Positions 42,504 through 52,689 of a DNA stretch of 64,000 bases are shown here, in pieces; position 1 is the first letter of the stretch; each line of letters starts with the position of its first letter. The translations under genes and the position numbers were made by a program. The stretch is from JACTMZ01 sp044359955 (lineage in GTDB: Bacteria > Verrucomicrobiota > Verrucomicrobiia > Chthoniobacterales > JACTMZ01). The stretch is from positions 297,283 to 361,282 of the forward strand of contig JBIKLF010000001.1 in NCBI GenBank assembly GCA_044359955.1, written 5' to 3'. Under the pieces are notes generated by a model. That model had not been told where the DNA came from and did not search any database. It saw nothing but the letters and a program-made list of their open reading frames with translations.

Positions 42504-43553
42504 ATGCCCGCCAAATCCGCCGAACCGAAAACCGAACTCGCCACCGACAAAGCGTCCTCCCAACGCAACAAGAACCTCGATCTCGCCCTGCAGCAGATCG
42601 CCAAGGATTACGGCGACGGCGCCATCATGCGCCTCGGCGACCATTCGCAGACCAACATCGACGTCATTCCGACCGGCAACATCATGATCGACCGCGCGCT
42701 CGGCGTGGGCGGGGTGCCTCGCGGTCGTATTGTCGAGATTTACGGACCCGAGTCCTCCGGCAAAACCACCCTCACGCTGACCATCATTGCCCAGGCCCAA
42801 CGGCGCGGCGGGTTGGCCGCCTTCATCGACGTCGAGCACGCCCTCGATCCGAAATACGCCCAGCGTCTCGGGGTCAATCTCGACGACCTGCTGGTTTCCC
42901 AGCCCAGCTCGGGCGAGGAGGCGCTCCGCATTTGCGAAACACTCGTCCGCTCCAACGCGCTCGACGTCATCGTCCTCGATTCGGTGGCCGCCTTGGTCAC
43001 CAAACAGGAATTGGAAGGCGAAATCGGCGATTCCACGGTCGGCGCCCAGGCCCGCCTGATGAGTGCGGCCATGCGCAAACTCACCGCCCTCATTGCCAAA
43101 GCCCGCACCTGCTGCATTTTCACCAACCAGATCCGCGAAAAAATCGGTGTCATGTTCGGCAGCCCGGAAACCACCCCCGGCGGCAAGGCGCTCAAATTTT
43201 ACTCCAGCGTGCGGATGGATATCCGCCGCATCGGCGCGATCAAGCAGGGCGACGGCACCGTCACCGGCAACCGCACCCGGGTCAAGGTGGTGAAAAACAA
43301 AGTCGCCCCGCCTTTCACCGAGGCGGAATTCGACATCATGTACAACGAGGGCATTTCCAATGTCGGCTCGCTCATCGACATCGCGCTGGAAAAAAACGTC
43401 ATCGAGAAACGCGGCAGCTGGCTCAGCTTCAATGGCAACCAGCTGGCCCAAGGCCGCGATGCGGCCAAAGAAGTGCTCAAGGCCGACCAAAATTTGTACA
43501 AGGAAATCGAGGAGGCCACGCTTGCCTCGATGAACGCGGTCGAGGCAGCATAA
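42504..43553 (+). CDS. recA: Recombinase RecA
   Basis: 349 residues. Walker A GPESSGKTT at 81-89, VIVLDSVAALVTKQELEGE, QARLMSAAMRKLTALIAKAR, and FTNQIREKIGVMFGSPETTP. It drives homologous recombination and LexA autocleavage. The start is only 14 bp after gyrB, so no independent promoter or LexA operator fits between; recA here is probably part of a gyrB transcript. A family B hairpin follows the stop by 4 bp. Confidence 0.98.
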   Translation: MPAKSAEPKTELATDKASSQRNKNLDLALQQIAKDYGDGAIMRLGDHSQTNIDVIPTGNIMIDRALGVGGVPRGRIVEIYGPESSGKTTLTLTIIAQAQRRGGLAAFIDVEHALDPKYAQRLGVNLDDLLVSQPSSGEEALRICETLVRSNALDVIVLDSVAALVTKQELEGEIGDSTVGAQARLMSAAMRKLTALIAKARTCCIFTNQIREKIGVMFGSPETTPGGKALKFYSSVRMDIRRIGAIKQGDGTVTGNRTRVKVVKNKVAPPFTEAEFDIMYNEGISNVGSLIDIALEKNVIEKRGSWLSFNGNQLAQGRDAAKEVLKADQNLYKEIEEATLASMNAVEAA

Positions 43554-43557
43554 GAAG

Positions 43558-43622
43558 GTAGGGACGAGCGGCTCGCTCGTCCTGCCGATTGAAACGGACA
43601 CGCGAGCCGCGTGTCCCTACCT
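43558..43622. repeat. Palindromic hairpin repeat, family B, copy 2
   Basis: GGTAGGGACGAGCGGCTCGC ... GGACACGCGAGCCGCGTGTCC...CCTACC, two hairpins with the same modules as 27646-27710 in exchanged order. It fills the recA-sucC gap and ends 11 bp before sucC. Confidence 0.85.
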
Positions 43623-43632
43623 TTCACCACGC

Positions 43633-44820
43633 ATGAATATCCACGAATACCAAGCCAAGGAACTCCTGACCAAGTTCGGTGCGGACAACCCGCGCGGTTC
43701 CGTCGCCCGCACGGCGGCCGAGGCGGAGAAAGTGGCGCGCGAACTCGGGACCAACTCGATTGTGGTCAAAGCGCAAATTCATGCCGGCGGCCGCGGCAAA
43801 GGCGCTTTCACCAACGGATTCCAGGGCGGGGTGCATCTCTGCAAGACGGCCGGCCAGGCCCGCGATATCGCGGCCAAGATGATCGGACAGACGCTGGTCA
43901 CGCATCAGACCGGACCCGAGGGACGCCTGGTCAACCAGGTGCTGGTCGCCGAATCGGTCGAGATCGAGAAGGAATTTTATTTCGCCATCCTCATGGACCG
44001 CGCCACCGGTGCGCCGGTCATCGTGGCCAGCCGCGAGGGCGGAATGGATATCGAGGAAGTCGCGGCCCAGAGCCCGGAAAAAATCCTCCGCGAAGCCGTT
44101 GATCCGGCGTTCGGTTTGCAACCTTACCAGACCCGCAAATTGGCCAAAGAACTCGGCTTTGCGCCCGGCCAAATGCGAGGTGCCTGCAAATTGTTCGCCG
44201 CCCTCTACCGCTGTTTTCTTTCGTCCGATTGCTCGATGGTCGAGATCAACCCGCTCGTCTTGACCAAAGGCGGCGAGGTCCTCGCCTTGGATGCCAAATT
44301 CTCCTTCGACGACAACGCGCTTTTCCGTCATCCCGACATCGTCGCGCTGCGCGACGTGGCGGAGGAGGATCCGCGCGAAGTGGCCGCCTCCAGGCATCAC
44401 CTGAGCTACATCGGGTTGGATGGCAATATCGGCTGCCTGGTCAATGGTGCCGGTCTGGCCATGGCCACCATGGACATCATCAAGCACCACGGCGGCGAAC
44501 CGGCCAACTTCCTCGATGTCGGCGGCGGGGCCAGCGAAGAGCAAGTGACCGAAGCTTTCAAAATCCTGCTCTCCGACGCGAAGGTCCAAGCGATTCTGGT
44601 CAATATTTTCGGCGGCATCATGAAATGCGATGTCATCGCGCAGGGTATCCTCAACGCGGTCAAGGCGGTGAAGCTCGAGATCCCGCTGGTCGTCCGTCTC
44701 GAAGGCACCAATGTGGAGGCGGGTCGCAAGCTATTGGCCGAATCAGGCCTCCCTATCGTCACGGCCAATGATTTGGATAACGCCGCCCAGCAAATCGTCG
44801 CGTTGGCGCCGAAGAATTGA
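43633..44820 (+). CDS. sucC: Succinate-CoA ligase (ADP-forming) subunit beta
   Basis: 395 residues. ATP-grasp features: MNIHEYQAKELL, VVKAQIHAGGRGKG, EINPLVL with the Mg-binding residues, then the CoA-ligase half with GLAMATMDIIKHHGGEPANF, LDVGGGASEEQV and VNIFGGIMKCDVIAQGI. Works with SucD in the TCA cycle, making ATP from succinyl-CoA. Confidence 0.97.
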   Translation: MNIHEYQAKELLTKFGADNPRGSVARTAAEAEKVARELGTNSIVVKAQIHAGGRGKGAFTNGFQGGVHLCKTAGQARDIAAKMIGQTLVTHQTGPEGRLVNQVLVAESVEIEKEFYFAILMDRATGAPVIVASREGGMDIEEVAAQSPEKILREAVDPAFGLQPYQTRKLAKELGFAPGQMRGACKLFAALYRCFLSSDCSMVEINPLVLTKGGEVLALDAKFSFDDNALFRHPDIVALRDVAEEDPREVAASRHHLSYIGLDGNIGCLVNGAGLAMATMDIIKHHGGEPANFLDVGGGASEEQVTEAFKILLSDAKVQAILVNIFGGIMKCDVIAQGILNAVKAVKLEIPLVVRLEGTNVEAGRKLLAESGLPIVTANDLDNAAQQIVALAPKN

Positions 44821-44827
44821 AATTCAA

Positions 44828-44900
44828 CCACGGATGACACGGATTTCACGGATGGCTCAGAAAGAATTCTTATCAGTGTTATCTGTGTAATCGGTGGTCA
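44828..44900. repeat. Dispersed intergenic repeat (ccacggatgacacggat)
   Basis: CCACGGATGACACGGATTTC...TTATCTGTGTAATCGGTGG in the sucC-sucD gap. A related unit, AACCACGGATGGCGCGGATG, is at 63785. The block ends with a reversed form of its start (ATCGGTGGT), giving weak dyad symmetry. Confidence 0.65.
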
Positions 44901-44919
44901 AACCTCTTCCTCTCTAATC

Positions 44920-45792
<873 letters not shown>

Positions 45793-46096
45793 AGCGCCGG
45801 GGGCTCCGAGGGTCGCCGAGGGTTTTGGAGCGGCGGTCAGCCGAGGCTTGGCGAACCGTCGGCGAAGCCGGAGATAGCCCCGAGGCAAACGGGTCGACCA
45901 AGGCGACCACCTGAGACCAAGGGCCCCTCGCCTTGGGACTTTGTCCTTCGGCCCCGGGGTAGGGTCGGACCTCCGGGCCGACCGTGAACCTTCTCTGGGA
46001 TTCGACACGGCCGGTCCGGAGGCCCCGCCGGACGCCGCGCCCTACCTGGCGGGAGAGAATTTTTTTGGCTGCGCGCTGCGGGCGGTCGGGGCGCGG
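45793..46096. other. Repeat-containing gap between convergent sucD and oprB
   Basis: No gene seen. It holds ACCAAGGGCCCCTCGCCTTG...CTTTGTCCTTCGGCCCC (about 45910-45955), related to 4530-4570, and a GTAGGGTCGGACCTCCGGGC hairpin with further GGCCGGTCCGGAGGCC-type dyads. Lies between two 3' ends and could terminate both. Confidence 0.5.
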
Positions 46097-47347
46097 TTAG
46101 AAATCGATGGTGGCGCTCAGGCCGAGGACCAGGGCGTTCGGGATAGACGTGCTGCCGCCGGGTTGGACGATGAATTGGAGATCGGGCTGGATCTCGAACC
46201 ATGGGGTGAGTTGGGCCTGATAGGTCGCTTCGACGACGAATTCGTTGCCGCGGTTGGCACCGTCGAGCTGCGCGGCTTGGCCCGGGGTGAGCTTCGTCCA
46301 GACGACGCCGATCCCGAGGGCGTCGTCGTCCCGGCCGGGCAGTGCCCCGGTCCAGGTGAATCCGGAATTGAAAAGCAGGCCGAGCGGGTCGCGATCCGGG
46401 GTGGTGCCGAAGCCGGTGCGGTTAAACCACGCGAGGCCTTGCCGCGAATCATGGCCCGCGTCGGGCTCGGGCCAGAGCATCTGGTCGACGATGCCGTAGA
46501 TAAACGCTCCACCCCAGGCGCTGCCGTCTTGGTCGACGTAGTCCGGCGTGCCGGTCCCGAAGATCGCGCCGAATTTGGCCGTGCCGGGCAAGGCCGCATT
46601 GCTCCAGCCGTATTGGGCCTCGCTGAGGATGAGCAGGCCGTTGTCGCGGGTCAGCCGCCAATAAAAGTTGGTCGGATTTTCCGCGGGCGGCCAGACCACG
46701 CCCTGCATGATCGCGGCTTGGAATTTCCAGCCACCGCCGGGTTCGACCGCGGCGTAAAGGCCGGGCGCGGCGAACGGGTAGGCTGGAGGACCACCGAGTG
46801 AGCCATCGTAGAGGAGGGGCCAGCCGAAGGCGGAATTGAGGAAAAGCTGACATCCTTCCGAAAGGGTGAAGTCACGATCGGCATTGAACAGGCCGGCGCG
46901 GATGGTCAGGACGTCGTCGAAAAACTTCTGCTGCAACCAAAGGTCGAGGGCCCGGAATCCGGCCGGTCCTTCGCTGCCACTGCTCGGGAAAATGGCGCCG
47001 GTCAGATCGGTGGTCGGACTTCCCCCCGCGTTCCAGACCCACGTTGTGGTGAAGGAGGAACCCTGCCAGCCGAACATCTTTTCAAAATCGAGGTCTGCGC
47101 CGAATTGCAGCACGCCAGAATAGGTCGCACCGCGCCGCGCACCGCCGGCCACATTGCCCCAGACTTGGGAGGTGTAGGTGCTGAAAAAGTCTGCGCCTTG
47201 GTCTTTGACCAGCGGCCGGTTTCGATTCCAGTCTCCGGTGGCCAGGTCCCATTTCGTCCACGGCTCCGGTTGCGCGGCGGGATCTTGGGTCAAGGCACCG
47301 GCTGTGGTGAGGAGCAACACCGCCCAGAATCCCCAGCTTCGGCTCAT
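46097..47347 (-). CDS. OprB-like carbohydrate-selective porin
   Basis: 416 residues from ATG 47347 with signal peptide MSRSWGFWAVLLLTTAGALT. Barrel landmarks of the OprB family: FFSTYTSQVWGNVAGGARRG, LDLWLQQKFFDDVLTIRAGL, EATYQAQLTPWFEIQPDLQF and IVQPGG, ending in Phe (GLSATIDF). OprB porins pass sugars. Here the start overlaps the stop of a copper-type ATPase gene (ATGA), so export or uptake linked to metal is conceivable; substrate is not evident. Confidence 0.88.
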   Translation of the reverse strand: MSRSWGFWAVLLLTTAGALTQDPAAQPEPWTKWDLATGDWNRNRPLVKDQGADFFSTYTSQVWGNVAGGARRGATYSGVLQFGADLDFEKMFGWQGSSFTTTWVWNAGGSPTTDLTGAIFPSSGSEGPAGFRALDLWLQQKFFDDVLTIRAGLFNADRDFTLSEGCQLFLNSAFGWPLLYDGSLGGPPAYPFAAPGLYAAVEPGGGWKFQAAIMQGVVWPPAENPTNFYWRLTRDNGLLILSEAQYGWSNAALPGTAKFGAIFGTGTPDYVDQDGSAWGGAFIYGIVDQMLWPEPDAGHDSRQGLAWFNRTGFGTTPDRDPLGLLFNSGFTWTGALPGRDDDALGIGVVWTKLTPGQAAQLDGANRGNEFVVEATYQAQLTPWFEIQPDLQFIVQPGGSTSIPNALVLGLSATIDF

Positions 47348-49953
47348 GCGCGTCGCTGCAGGAACCGGGCACCTTCGCAACCGGCGAGCATACCCAGGCA
47401 CATCCCGAGAACCATCGCGGCGTAGGTGAGAAAGAACTGCGCCGAGGCGGCTGTGATGGGCAATCCGGCCAGAGCGATGGCCCCGACTTCCATTCCGAGG
47501 AACATGCCGACCAGCCCGGCCAACCAGCACCAGACCCGCGAGGAGACGGACTGGAAAATTTCCCGATCCACGAAAAGCCCGGGCAAAGCGGCGAGCAGCA
47601 TCCCTGCATCCATCCAGGTGAAGGTCGCGAGGAGGCCGAGTCCCATGTTCGAGTCGGCGCAACCGCAGAGGCAAACACCGTCGCGGACCACGGCGGCAAA
47701 ACCGGCGTCGGCCCACCATCCGGCAAGCATGGCCAGCCCGCCTGCACTAAACATGGCCATGGTCATGCGGGCGGCGGGGGACCAGATGCGGTCGCGCGAC
47801 CAGAGCAAGACGGCGCCGGCCGCCGCGAGGAAGAGTATGACAAACCCGGCGGCCCCCGCCCCGCGGAAACCACCGAGCCAGGCGATAACCGGTCCCTGCA
47901 AGGCGAGGGCCACGGCAAAGGCGAGACGTTCGAACTGCGGAAAATCCCAAGCGCGTCGGACGGTCAGAGGCGCCTGGGGCGCGGCGGCTTTTTGCAGGGC
48001 GGTGTCAGACGTTTCGCGCAGCACGCGCCAGGTGACGGTGAGGCTGGAGACGAGCATGATGAGGGCGGCGGCGATGGGGTGGAGGATGCCGGCCGCCGCG
48101 AGGCCGATGCCGAAAATGTTGTAGCAGGCGGCGAAGGCGATGTTGCGGCGGATGGCGCGCACCGTGGCGCGGCACAGACCAATGGACTGCGGGATGACGC
48201 GCAGATCCTGGCCGTTGAGTTCGAGGGCCGCGGTTTCGCGCGGCAACTCGCTGCCGCCCGACATGGCGATGCTGGCCGTGGCGGCGGCCATGGCCGGCGC
48301 GTCGTTGATGCCATCGCCGATGAAAAGGACCATGCGTCCCGCCGCCCGGAGTTTTTCCACTTCGTGCAATTTTGCCTCGGGGGTGAGCCCGGCGAGGCAT
48401 TCGTCGAATCCGAAGCGCGCCGCATTTTCCTCGCGATCGCCGGTCATCACGATGGTGCGGATGCCGAGCGCTTTCATTTGGGCGAGGGCTTCGCGCGCCG
48501 AGTCACGCAGGGATTCGCGGATCACGGCCAGACCGGCGAGCCGGCCATTGCGGCGGACGAAAATTTCGTGGCCACCGTCCGTGGGAGCCGCGAGCAAATC
48601 GCGCAGGGTGGAGACGTGGTCATCCTTGGTCAGCAGCGATTCGTTGCCGATGCGCAGCGGGGTGCCGTCAGGCAAAAGGCCTTCGAGGCCGGTGCCGGCG
48701 AGCACGCGGATGCCGCGGGCGAGGAGAGGTTCGCCGGACCCGGGCAGGGCGCGGAAAGCGCGGGCGATGGGGTGTGAACTGCCGGTTTGCACGGCGGAAA
48801 TTTCGCGGAGGAGGAGGGTGCGGTCGACGCCCGGAGCCGTGACAAAATCAACGATGCGCGCGTCGCTCTCGCTCAAGGTGCCGGTCTTGTCGAAGACCGC
48901 GGTGTCGATCAGCGCGAGGCTTTCGATCGCATCGCCGCCGCGGGCGAAGAGCCCGCGCTTGGCCAGCGCGGCGAGGGAGGCCCAGATAGCGACCGGAGTG
49001 GCCAATCCCATGGCGCAGGGGCAGGCAACCAGAAGGACGGCGAGGCCATTGAACACACCGGTGATCCAGCCGCTCTGCAGGGTCCAAGCGATGGTGGTCA
49101 GGGCCGCGACAACCAAGACGAGCGGGAGAAACCACGAGACGAGGCGATCGGCCTCGCGTTGGATGCGTCCGGGATTTTTCCGCGCTTCCTCGATGGAACG
49201 GAGGAGGACGTCGAGCCGCCGGGAGCGTCCGCGCGAGACCGCGGTGATACGCAGGGTGCTGTCCTCCACGCGGCTCCCCGCGAGGATGCGGTCGCCGTTG
49301 CGTTTGACCACCGGATACGGCTCGCCGGTCAAGGCCGCTTCGGAAACCAGGGCGACCCCGTCGGAGACGGTGCCGTCCACCGGCACACCTTCCCCGGCAC
49401 CGACCAGCACTTGGTCGCCCGGCACGATGCGGTCAATGGTGACCCGTTCTTGGTGGCCGGCGGAATCGACCCGCTCGCAGAAATCAAAGGCCGCGCCGAT
49501 TTTTTCGATCGAGCGGCGGAGGGCATCGCGACGTTGGCGCGCGAGGATGGTGCCAAAGGTGTAGATGGCGACCAGGACCGCAACGATTTCGTAGTAGACG
49601 CCGCCGGCCCAGGTGATCGAGCTGTGCACCGAGGCGAGGAAGGCGCCGAGGATGCCGACGAGAAAAAATTGCTCGAAAACAACCCGGCCACGCCGGAGAG
49701 CGTCCCACGATTCGCGGAGGATGGGGAGACCGGCGAGGAGGAATACGCCGAGAGCCGAGAGCGCGAGGGCGCCGTGGATCATCCAACGGGCGTTGCCTTC
49801 GACCGGTGACATATTGACCGCGAGGCTGAAGATCATGGCTTGGGCCGCGAGGAGGCCGGCCATGCCGAGGCGCAGCCAGGTTTTGGCCTCGCGATTCAAA
49901 ACGAGTTCCTCGCTCTGGTTGTCGGGAGTTGTGCTTTGGCAGCAGGCGGACAT
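47344..49953 (-). CDS. Copper-type P1B ATPase with C-terminal membrane extension
   Basis: 869 residues from ATG 49953 (MSACCQSTTP). Actuator TGEPYPV (209-215), metal site CPC at 311-313, phosphorylation Asp355 in DKTGT, TGDREEN, GDGINDAPA (547-554), then CYNIFGIGLAAAG and MLVSSLTVTW, the P1B-1 copper pattern. There is no N-terminal HMA domain, only a CC pair. The usual ATPase ends near 650; about 205 further residues add five to seven predicted spans, with CLCGC at 761-765 between them. Probably exports copper or loads it into oxidases. ATGA overlap with the OprB-like gene. Confidence 0.88.
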   Translation of the reverse strand: MSACCQSTTPDNQSEELVLNREAKTWLRLGMAGLLAAQAMIFSLAVNMSPVEGNARWMIHGALALSALGVFLLAGLPILRESWDALRRGRVVFEQFFLVGILGAFLASVHSSITWAGGVYYEIVAVLVAIYTFGTILARQRRDALRRSIEKIGAAFDFCERVDSAGHQERVTIDRIVPGDQVLVGAGEGVPVDGTVSDGVALVSEAALTGEPYPVVKRNGDRILAGSRVEDSTLRITAVSRGRSRRLDVLLRSIEEARKNPGRIQREADRLVSWFLPLVLVVAALTTIAWTLQSGWITGVFNGLAVLLVACPCAMGLATPVAIWASLAALAKRGLFARGGDAIESLALIDTAVFDKTGTLSESDARIVDFVTAPGVDRTLLLREISAVQTGSSHPIARAFRALPGSGEPLLARGIRVLAGTGLEGLLPDGTPLRIGNESLLTKDDHVSTLRDLLAAPTDGGHEIFVRRNGRLAGLAVIRESLRDSAREALAQMKALGIRTIVMTGDREENAARFGFDECLAGLTPEAKLHEVEKLRAAGRMVLFIGDGINDAPAMAAATASIAMSGGSELPRETAALELNGQDLRVIPQSIGLCRATVRAIRRNIAFAACYNIFGIGLAAAGILHPIAAALIMLVSSLTVTWRVLRETSDTALQKAAAPQAPLTVRRAWDFPQFERLAFAVALALQGPVIAWLGGFRGAGAAGFVILFLAAAGAVLLWSRDRIWSPAARMTMAMFSAGGLAMLAGWWADAGFAAVVRDGVCLCGCADSNMGLGLLATFTWMDAGMLLAALPGLFVDREIFQSVSSRVWCWLAGLVGMFLGMEVGAIALAGLPITAASAQFFLTYAAMVLGMCLGMLAGCEGARFLQRRA

Positions 49954-50007
49954 GAAGGGGAAGTTTAAGGCCGGGGGTGCGGGCATGCAATGCGGCCGAG
50001 TGGCGGC

Positions 50008-50187
50008 AAAGGTGGATCGCGCCGTCCCCGGCGCGATGGATCGGGGGGAAATCGCGCCGGGGACAGCGCGATCCACCTGATGTCTGGTCGTGATGGGAGA
50101 GACGCACGTGCCCCCTCCTGCAGAAAGTGGCACGGGCATTTGCCCGTGCTGTCGGGTCGTCATCGGCAGGATGCCGATGCCACTTTT
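50008..50187. repeat. Hairpin repeat cluster (families C and D)
   Basis: Upstream of fabI and the ATPase. 50008-50079 is a long dyad, AGGTGGATCGCGCCGTCCCC ... GGGGACAGCGCGATCCACCT (family D; a partial copy is at 63822). 50084-50187 is family C: TGGTCGTGATGGGAGAGACG, GTGGCACGGGCATTTGCCCG, CATCGGCAGGATGCCGATGCC, ending GCCACTTTTTT. Confidence 0.8.
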
Positions 50188-50260
50188 TTGCGTCCGGGGG
50201 CGTCGCGGGGTTACGGCGCGATTGACCTTGGCGCGGGGGTTCTGGGATGCTGCGGGGCTT

Positions 50261-51037
50261 ATGAGCAAAGGAATTTTGGAAGGCAAAACAGGGGTGGTTT
50301 TCGGTGTGGCCAACAAGCGGAGTATCGCGTGGGCCATTGCCAAGGCGTGGAAAGAGGCGGGGGCGAAACTTATCTTCAACTACCAGGGCGAACGGGTGAA
50401 AGAGAACGTGGAGGAACTGGTTTCGGAGTTCGGCACCGAGGTGCCCGTTTACCCGTGCGATGTTTCGAAGGATGAGGAAATTGCGGCCTTTTTCGACAAA
50501 GTGAAGGGCCACACGGACAAGCTCGACCTGCTACTGCATTCGGTGGCCTTCGCGCCGAAGGAAGCGCTCGAGGGGGATTTTGTCTCGACCTCGCGTTCGG
50601 CCTTTTCCGCCGCGCTGGATATCAGTGCTTACTCGCTCGTCGCCCTCTCCCGGGCCGCAGCGCCGATGATGACCAGCGGGGGGAGTATCGTGGCCATGAG
50701 TTATCTCGGCAGCGTGAAAGTTGTGCCGCATTATAATGTGATGGGCGTGGCCAAGGCGGCGCTCGAATCGTCGACCCGCTATCTCGCTTACGACCTCGGG
50801 GCGCACAAGATCAGGGTGAATTGCATCAGCGCCGGCCCGGTGCAAACCCTGGCCGCGCGCGGCATCGCCGGATTTTCCTCCATGATGAAGCACTACGAGG
50901 AACACGCGCCGCTCAAGCGCAGCTGCGAGACCTCCGAACTGGGCGCCACGGGTGTCTTCCTCGCCAGCGATGGTGCGGCGTCGATCACGGGTCAGGTTCT
51001 TTATGTGGACGGTGGCTACGAGATCATGGGGATGTAA
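50261..51037 (+). CDS. fabI: Enoyl-ACP reductase (NADH) FabI
   Basis: 258 residues from ATG 50261. FabI-type NAD motif GVANKRSIAWAIA, LLHSVAFAPKEAL, active-site region MSYLGSVKVVPHYNVMGVAK with Tyr and Lys in the FabI spacing (YNVMGVAK), and GPVQTLAARGI. Catalyses the last step of fatty-acid elongation. Longer in-frame readings pass through the hairpin repeats. Confidence 0.96.
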   Translation: MSKGILEGKTGVVFGVANKRSIAWAIAKAWKEAGAKLIFNYQGERVKENVEELVSEFGTEVPVYPCDVSKDEEIAAFFDKVKGHTDKLDLLLHSVAFAPKEALEGDFVSTSRSAFSAALDISAYSLVALSRAAAPMMTSGGSIVAMSYLGSVKVVPHYNVMGVAKAALESSTRYLAYDLGAHKIRVNCISAGPVQTLAARGIAGFSSMMKHYEEHAPLKRSCETSELGATGVFLASDGAASITGQVLYVDGGYEIMGM

Positions 51038-51063
51038 GCTGATGGCCATGCAGCCGGAGACAA

Positions 51064-51130
51064 AAAGTAGAAGCGGCGTCCCCGCCGCTTATCGTCGGTG
51101 GTTAAGCGGCGGGGACGCCGCCTCTACTTT
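51064..51130. repeat. Palindromic hairpin repeat, family A, copy 2
   Basis: AAAGTAGAAGCGGCGTCCCC ... AAGCGGCGGGGACGCCGCCTC and TACTTT, the same arms as 22545-22614 with a different loop. Lies between fabI and the glcD-like gene. Confidence 0.85.
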
Positions 51131-51187
51131 ACGAGGAGGCGGGTTGGCCGGATCGCACGCAACCCCGCTTGGTCTCGCTATCTGAGC

Positions 51188-52564
51188 ATGGTCGCGCGGA
51201 TCATCGACGAGTTGCGCCGAGTCGCCGGCATTGACGGCGTGCGCACGGATGAGGCCTCGCGGGAGGCGGCGGCGGGCGACAAGTGGTTTGCCCGCACCAT
51301 GCCCGAGGCGGTGGTTTTCGGCCGCTCGACCGCGTCGATTGCCGGGGTGATGAAAATCGCGGCGCGGGAAAAGATTCCCGTGACGACCCGCGGGGCGGGT
51401 CACGGTTACGTGGGTGGGTGCGTGCCGGTGCGCGGCGGGATCGTGCTTTCCACCGCACGGATGGACCGGATCAAGGAGGTGAGTGCGGAGGACTTCGTCG
51501 CCGTGGTCGAACCGGGGGTGATTACCGGACATTTGCAGGAGGCCGCGCGGAGCCGGGGGCTTTTTTATCCGCCGGATCCGGCGAGTTTGGCGGACTGCAG
51601 TATCGGGGGAAACATCGCGACCAATGCGGGCGGTCCGCGTTGTTTGAAATATGGGGTGACCCGCAACTATGTGCTCGGGCTCGAAGTCGTGCTGGCCGAC
51701 GGCACGGTGGCACGGGTGGGCGGACGCACGCACAAAAACAAAACGGGATTTGATCTGGTCGGACTTTTCACCGGCTCGGAAGGCATGCTCGGTGTCGTCA
51801 CCGAGGCAACCCTGCGCCTGCTGCCCTGGCCGCCAGCCCGCGCCGTGCTCTCGGCCAGCTTTCCGGACATGGCGACCGCCGCCGCTGCGGTGCAATCGAT
51901 TTTCGCCCACGGGCACTTGCCTTCCGCGGTGGAGATCGCCGACCGCTTCACCCTCGAGGCGGCGCGCCAGCATGCGGGGGCCGAGACGGTGATTCCTCCG
52001 GGCGAGGCGCATTTGCTGGTCGAGATCGACGGACAGGAGGCCAGCGTGAAGGCGGAGACGGCTGAACTGACGGCGCTCTTGCGTGAGGCCCGTGCGGTCT
52101 CGGTCGAGAGCGCGCTAACGGCCGAAGGATGCGAGCGGCTCTGGGCGCTGCGGCGTGGGTTTTCCGGATCGCTCCGAGCGACCGGATTGAAAAAACTGAA
52201 CGAAGACATTGTGGTGCCGCGGGGAAAATTGGTCGAACTGGTCGAGTTCGGCGCGCAACTCGGGCGCGACTATGACGTTCCCGTGGCGTGCTTCGGTCAT
52301 GCGGGGGATGGAAACATCCACGTGAACTTGATGGTGGAAAACCCGGATGATCCGGCGACCAAGGAACGGATGGAGCGCGCACTCGATGCGTTGTTTCAAG
52401 GCGTGCTGGCCATGGGCGGGACTATCACAGGCGAACACGGGGTCGGCCTGGCCAAGAAACGTTGGTGGCCGCAGGCGGTGGAGGCCGGCGCGGATGAATT
52501 GCACCGGCGGATCAAGCGTGCGCTGGATCCGGAGGATTTGCTCAATCCGGGGAAGTTTTTGTGA
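51188..52564 (+). CDS. FAD-linked oxidase, GlcD/lactate dehydrogenase type
   Basis: 458 residues from ATG 51188. FAD-binding PCMH half with TTRGAGHGYVGGCVP, CSIGGNIATNAGGPRCLKYG and FTGSEGMLGVVTEATLRLLP; C-terminal FAD-oxidase domain with CFGHAGDGNIHVNLM and GTITGEHGVGLAKKRW. The family oxidises glycolate, D-lactate or other 2-hydroxyacids. No glcE or glcF partner is adjacent, so substrate is open. An upstream in-frame extension reads through the hairpin repeat and was rejected. Confidence 0.9.
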   Translation: MVARIIDELRRVAGIDGVRTDEASREAAAGDKWFARTMPEAVVFGRSTASIAGVMKIAAREKIPVTTRGAGHGYVGGCVPVRGGIVLSTARMDRIKEVSAEDFVAVVEPGVITGHLQEAARSRGLFYPPDPASLADCSIGGNIATNAGGPRCLKYGVTRNYVLGLEVVLADGTVARVGGRTHKNKTGFDLVGLFTGSEGMLGVVTEATLRLLPWPPARAVLSASFPDMATAAAAVQSIFAHGHLPSAVEIADRFTLEAARQHAGAETVIPPGEAHLLVEIDGQEASVKAETAELTALLREARAVSVESALTAEGCERLWALRRGFSGSLRATGLKKLNEDIVVPRGKLVELVEFGAQLGRDYDVPVACFGHAGDGNIHVNLMVENPDDPATKERMERALDALFQGVLAMGGTITGEHGVGLAKKRWWPQAVEAGADELHRRIKRALDPEDLLNPGKFL

Positions 52565-52575
52565 GGGGTTTTTTG

Positions 52576-52677
52576 GTGGCATCGGCTTCCAGCCGATGAC
52601 GTGGAGATGCTGTAGCGGCGGTCTTGTGACCGCCGGATCCTTTGGAGGTTGTGTTCCGGCGGTCCCAGACCGCCGCG
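52576..52677. repeat. Hairpin repeats after the oxidase gene
   Basis: GTGGCATCGGCTTCCAGCCGATG (family C arm) followed by TAGCGGCGGTCTTGTGACCG and its inverted partner GGCGGTCCCAGACCGCCGC, separated by about 20 bp. The second pair also occurs singly at 27607. Lies between two convergent 3' ends. Confidence 0.7.
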
Positions 52678-52689
52678 ACAAGCGTTGGC

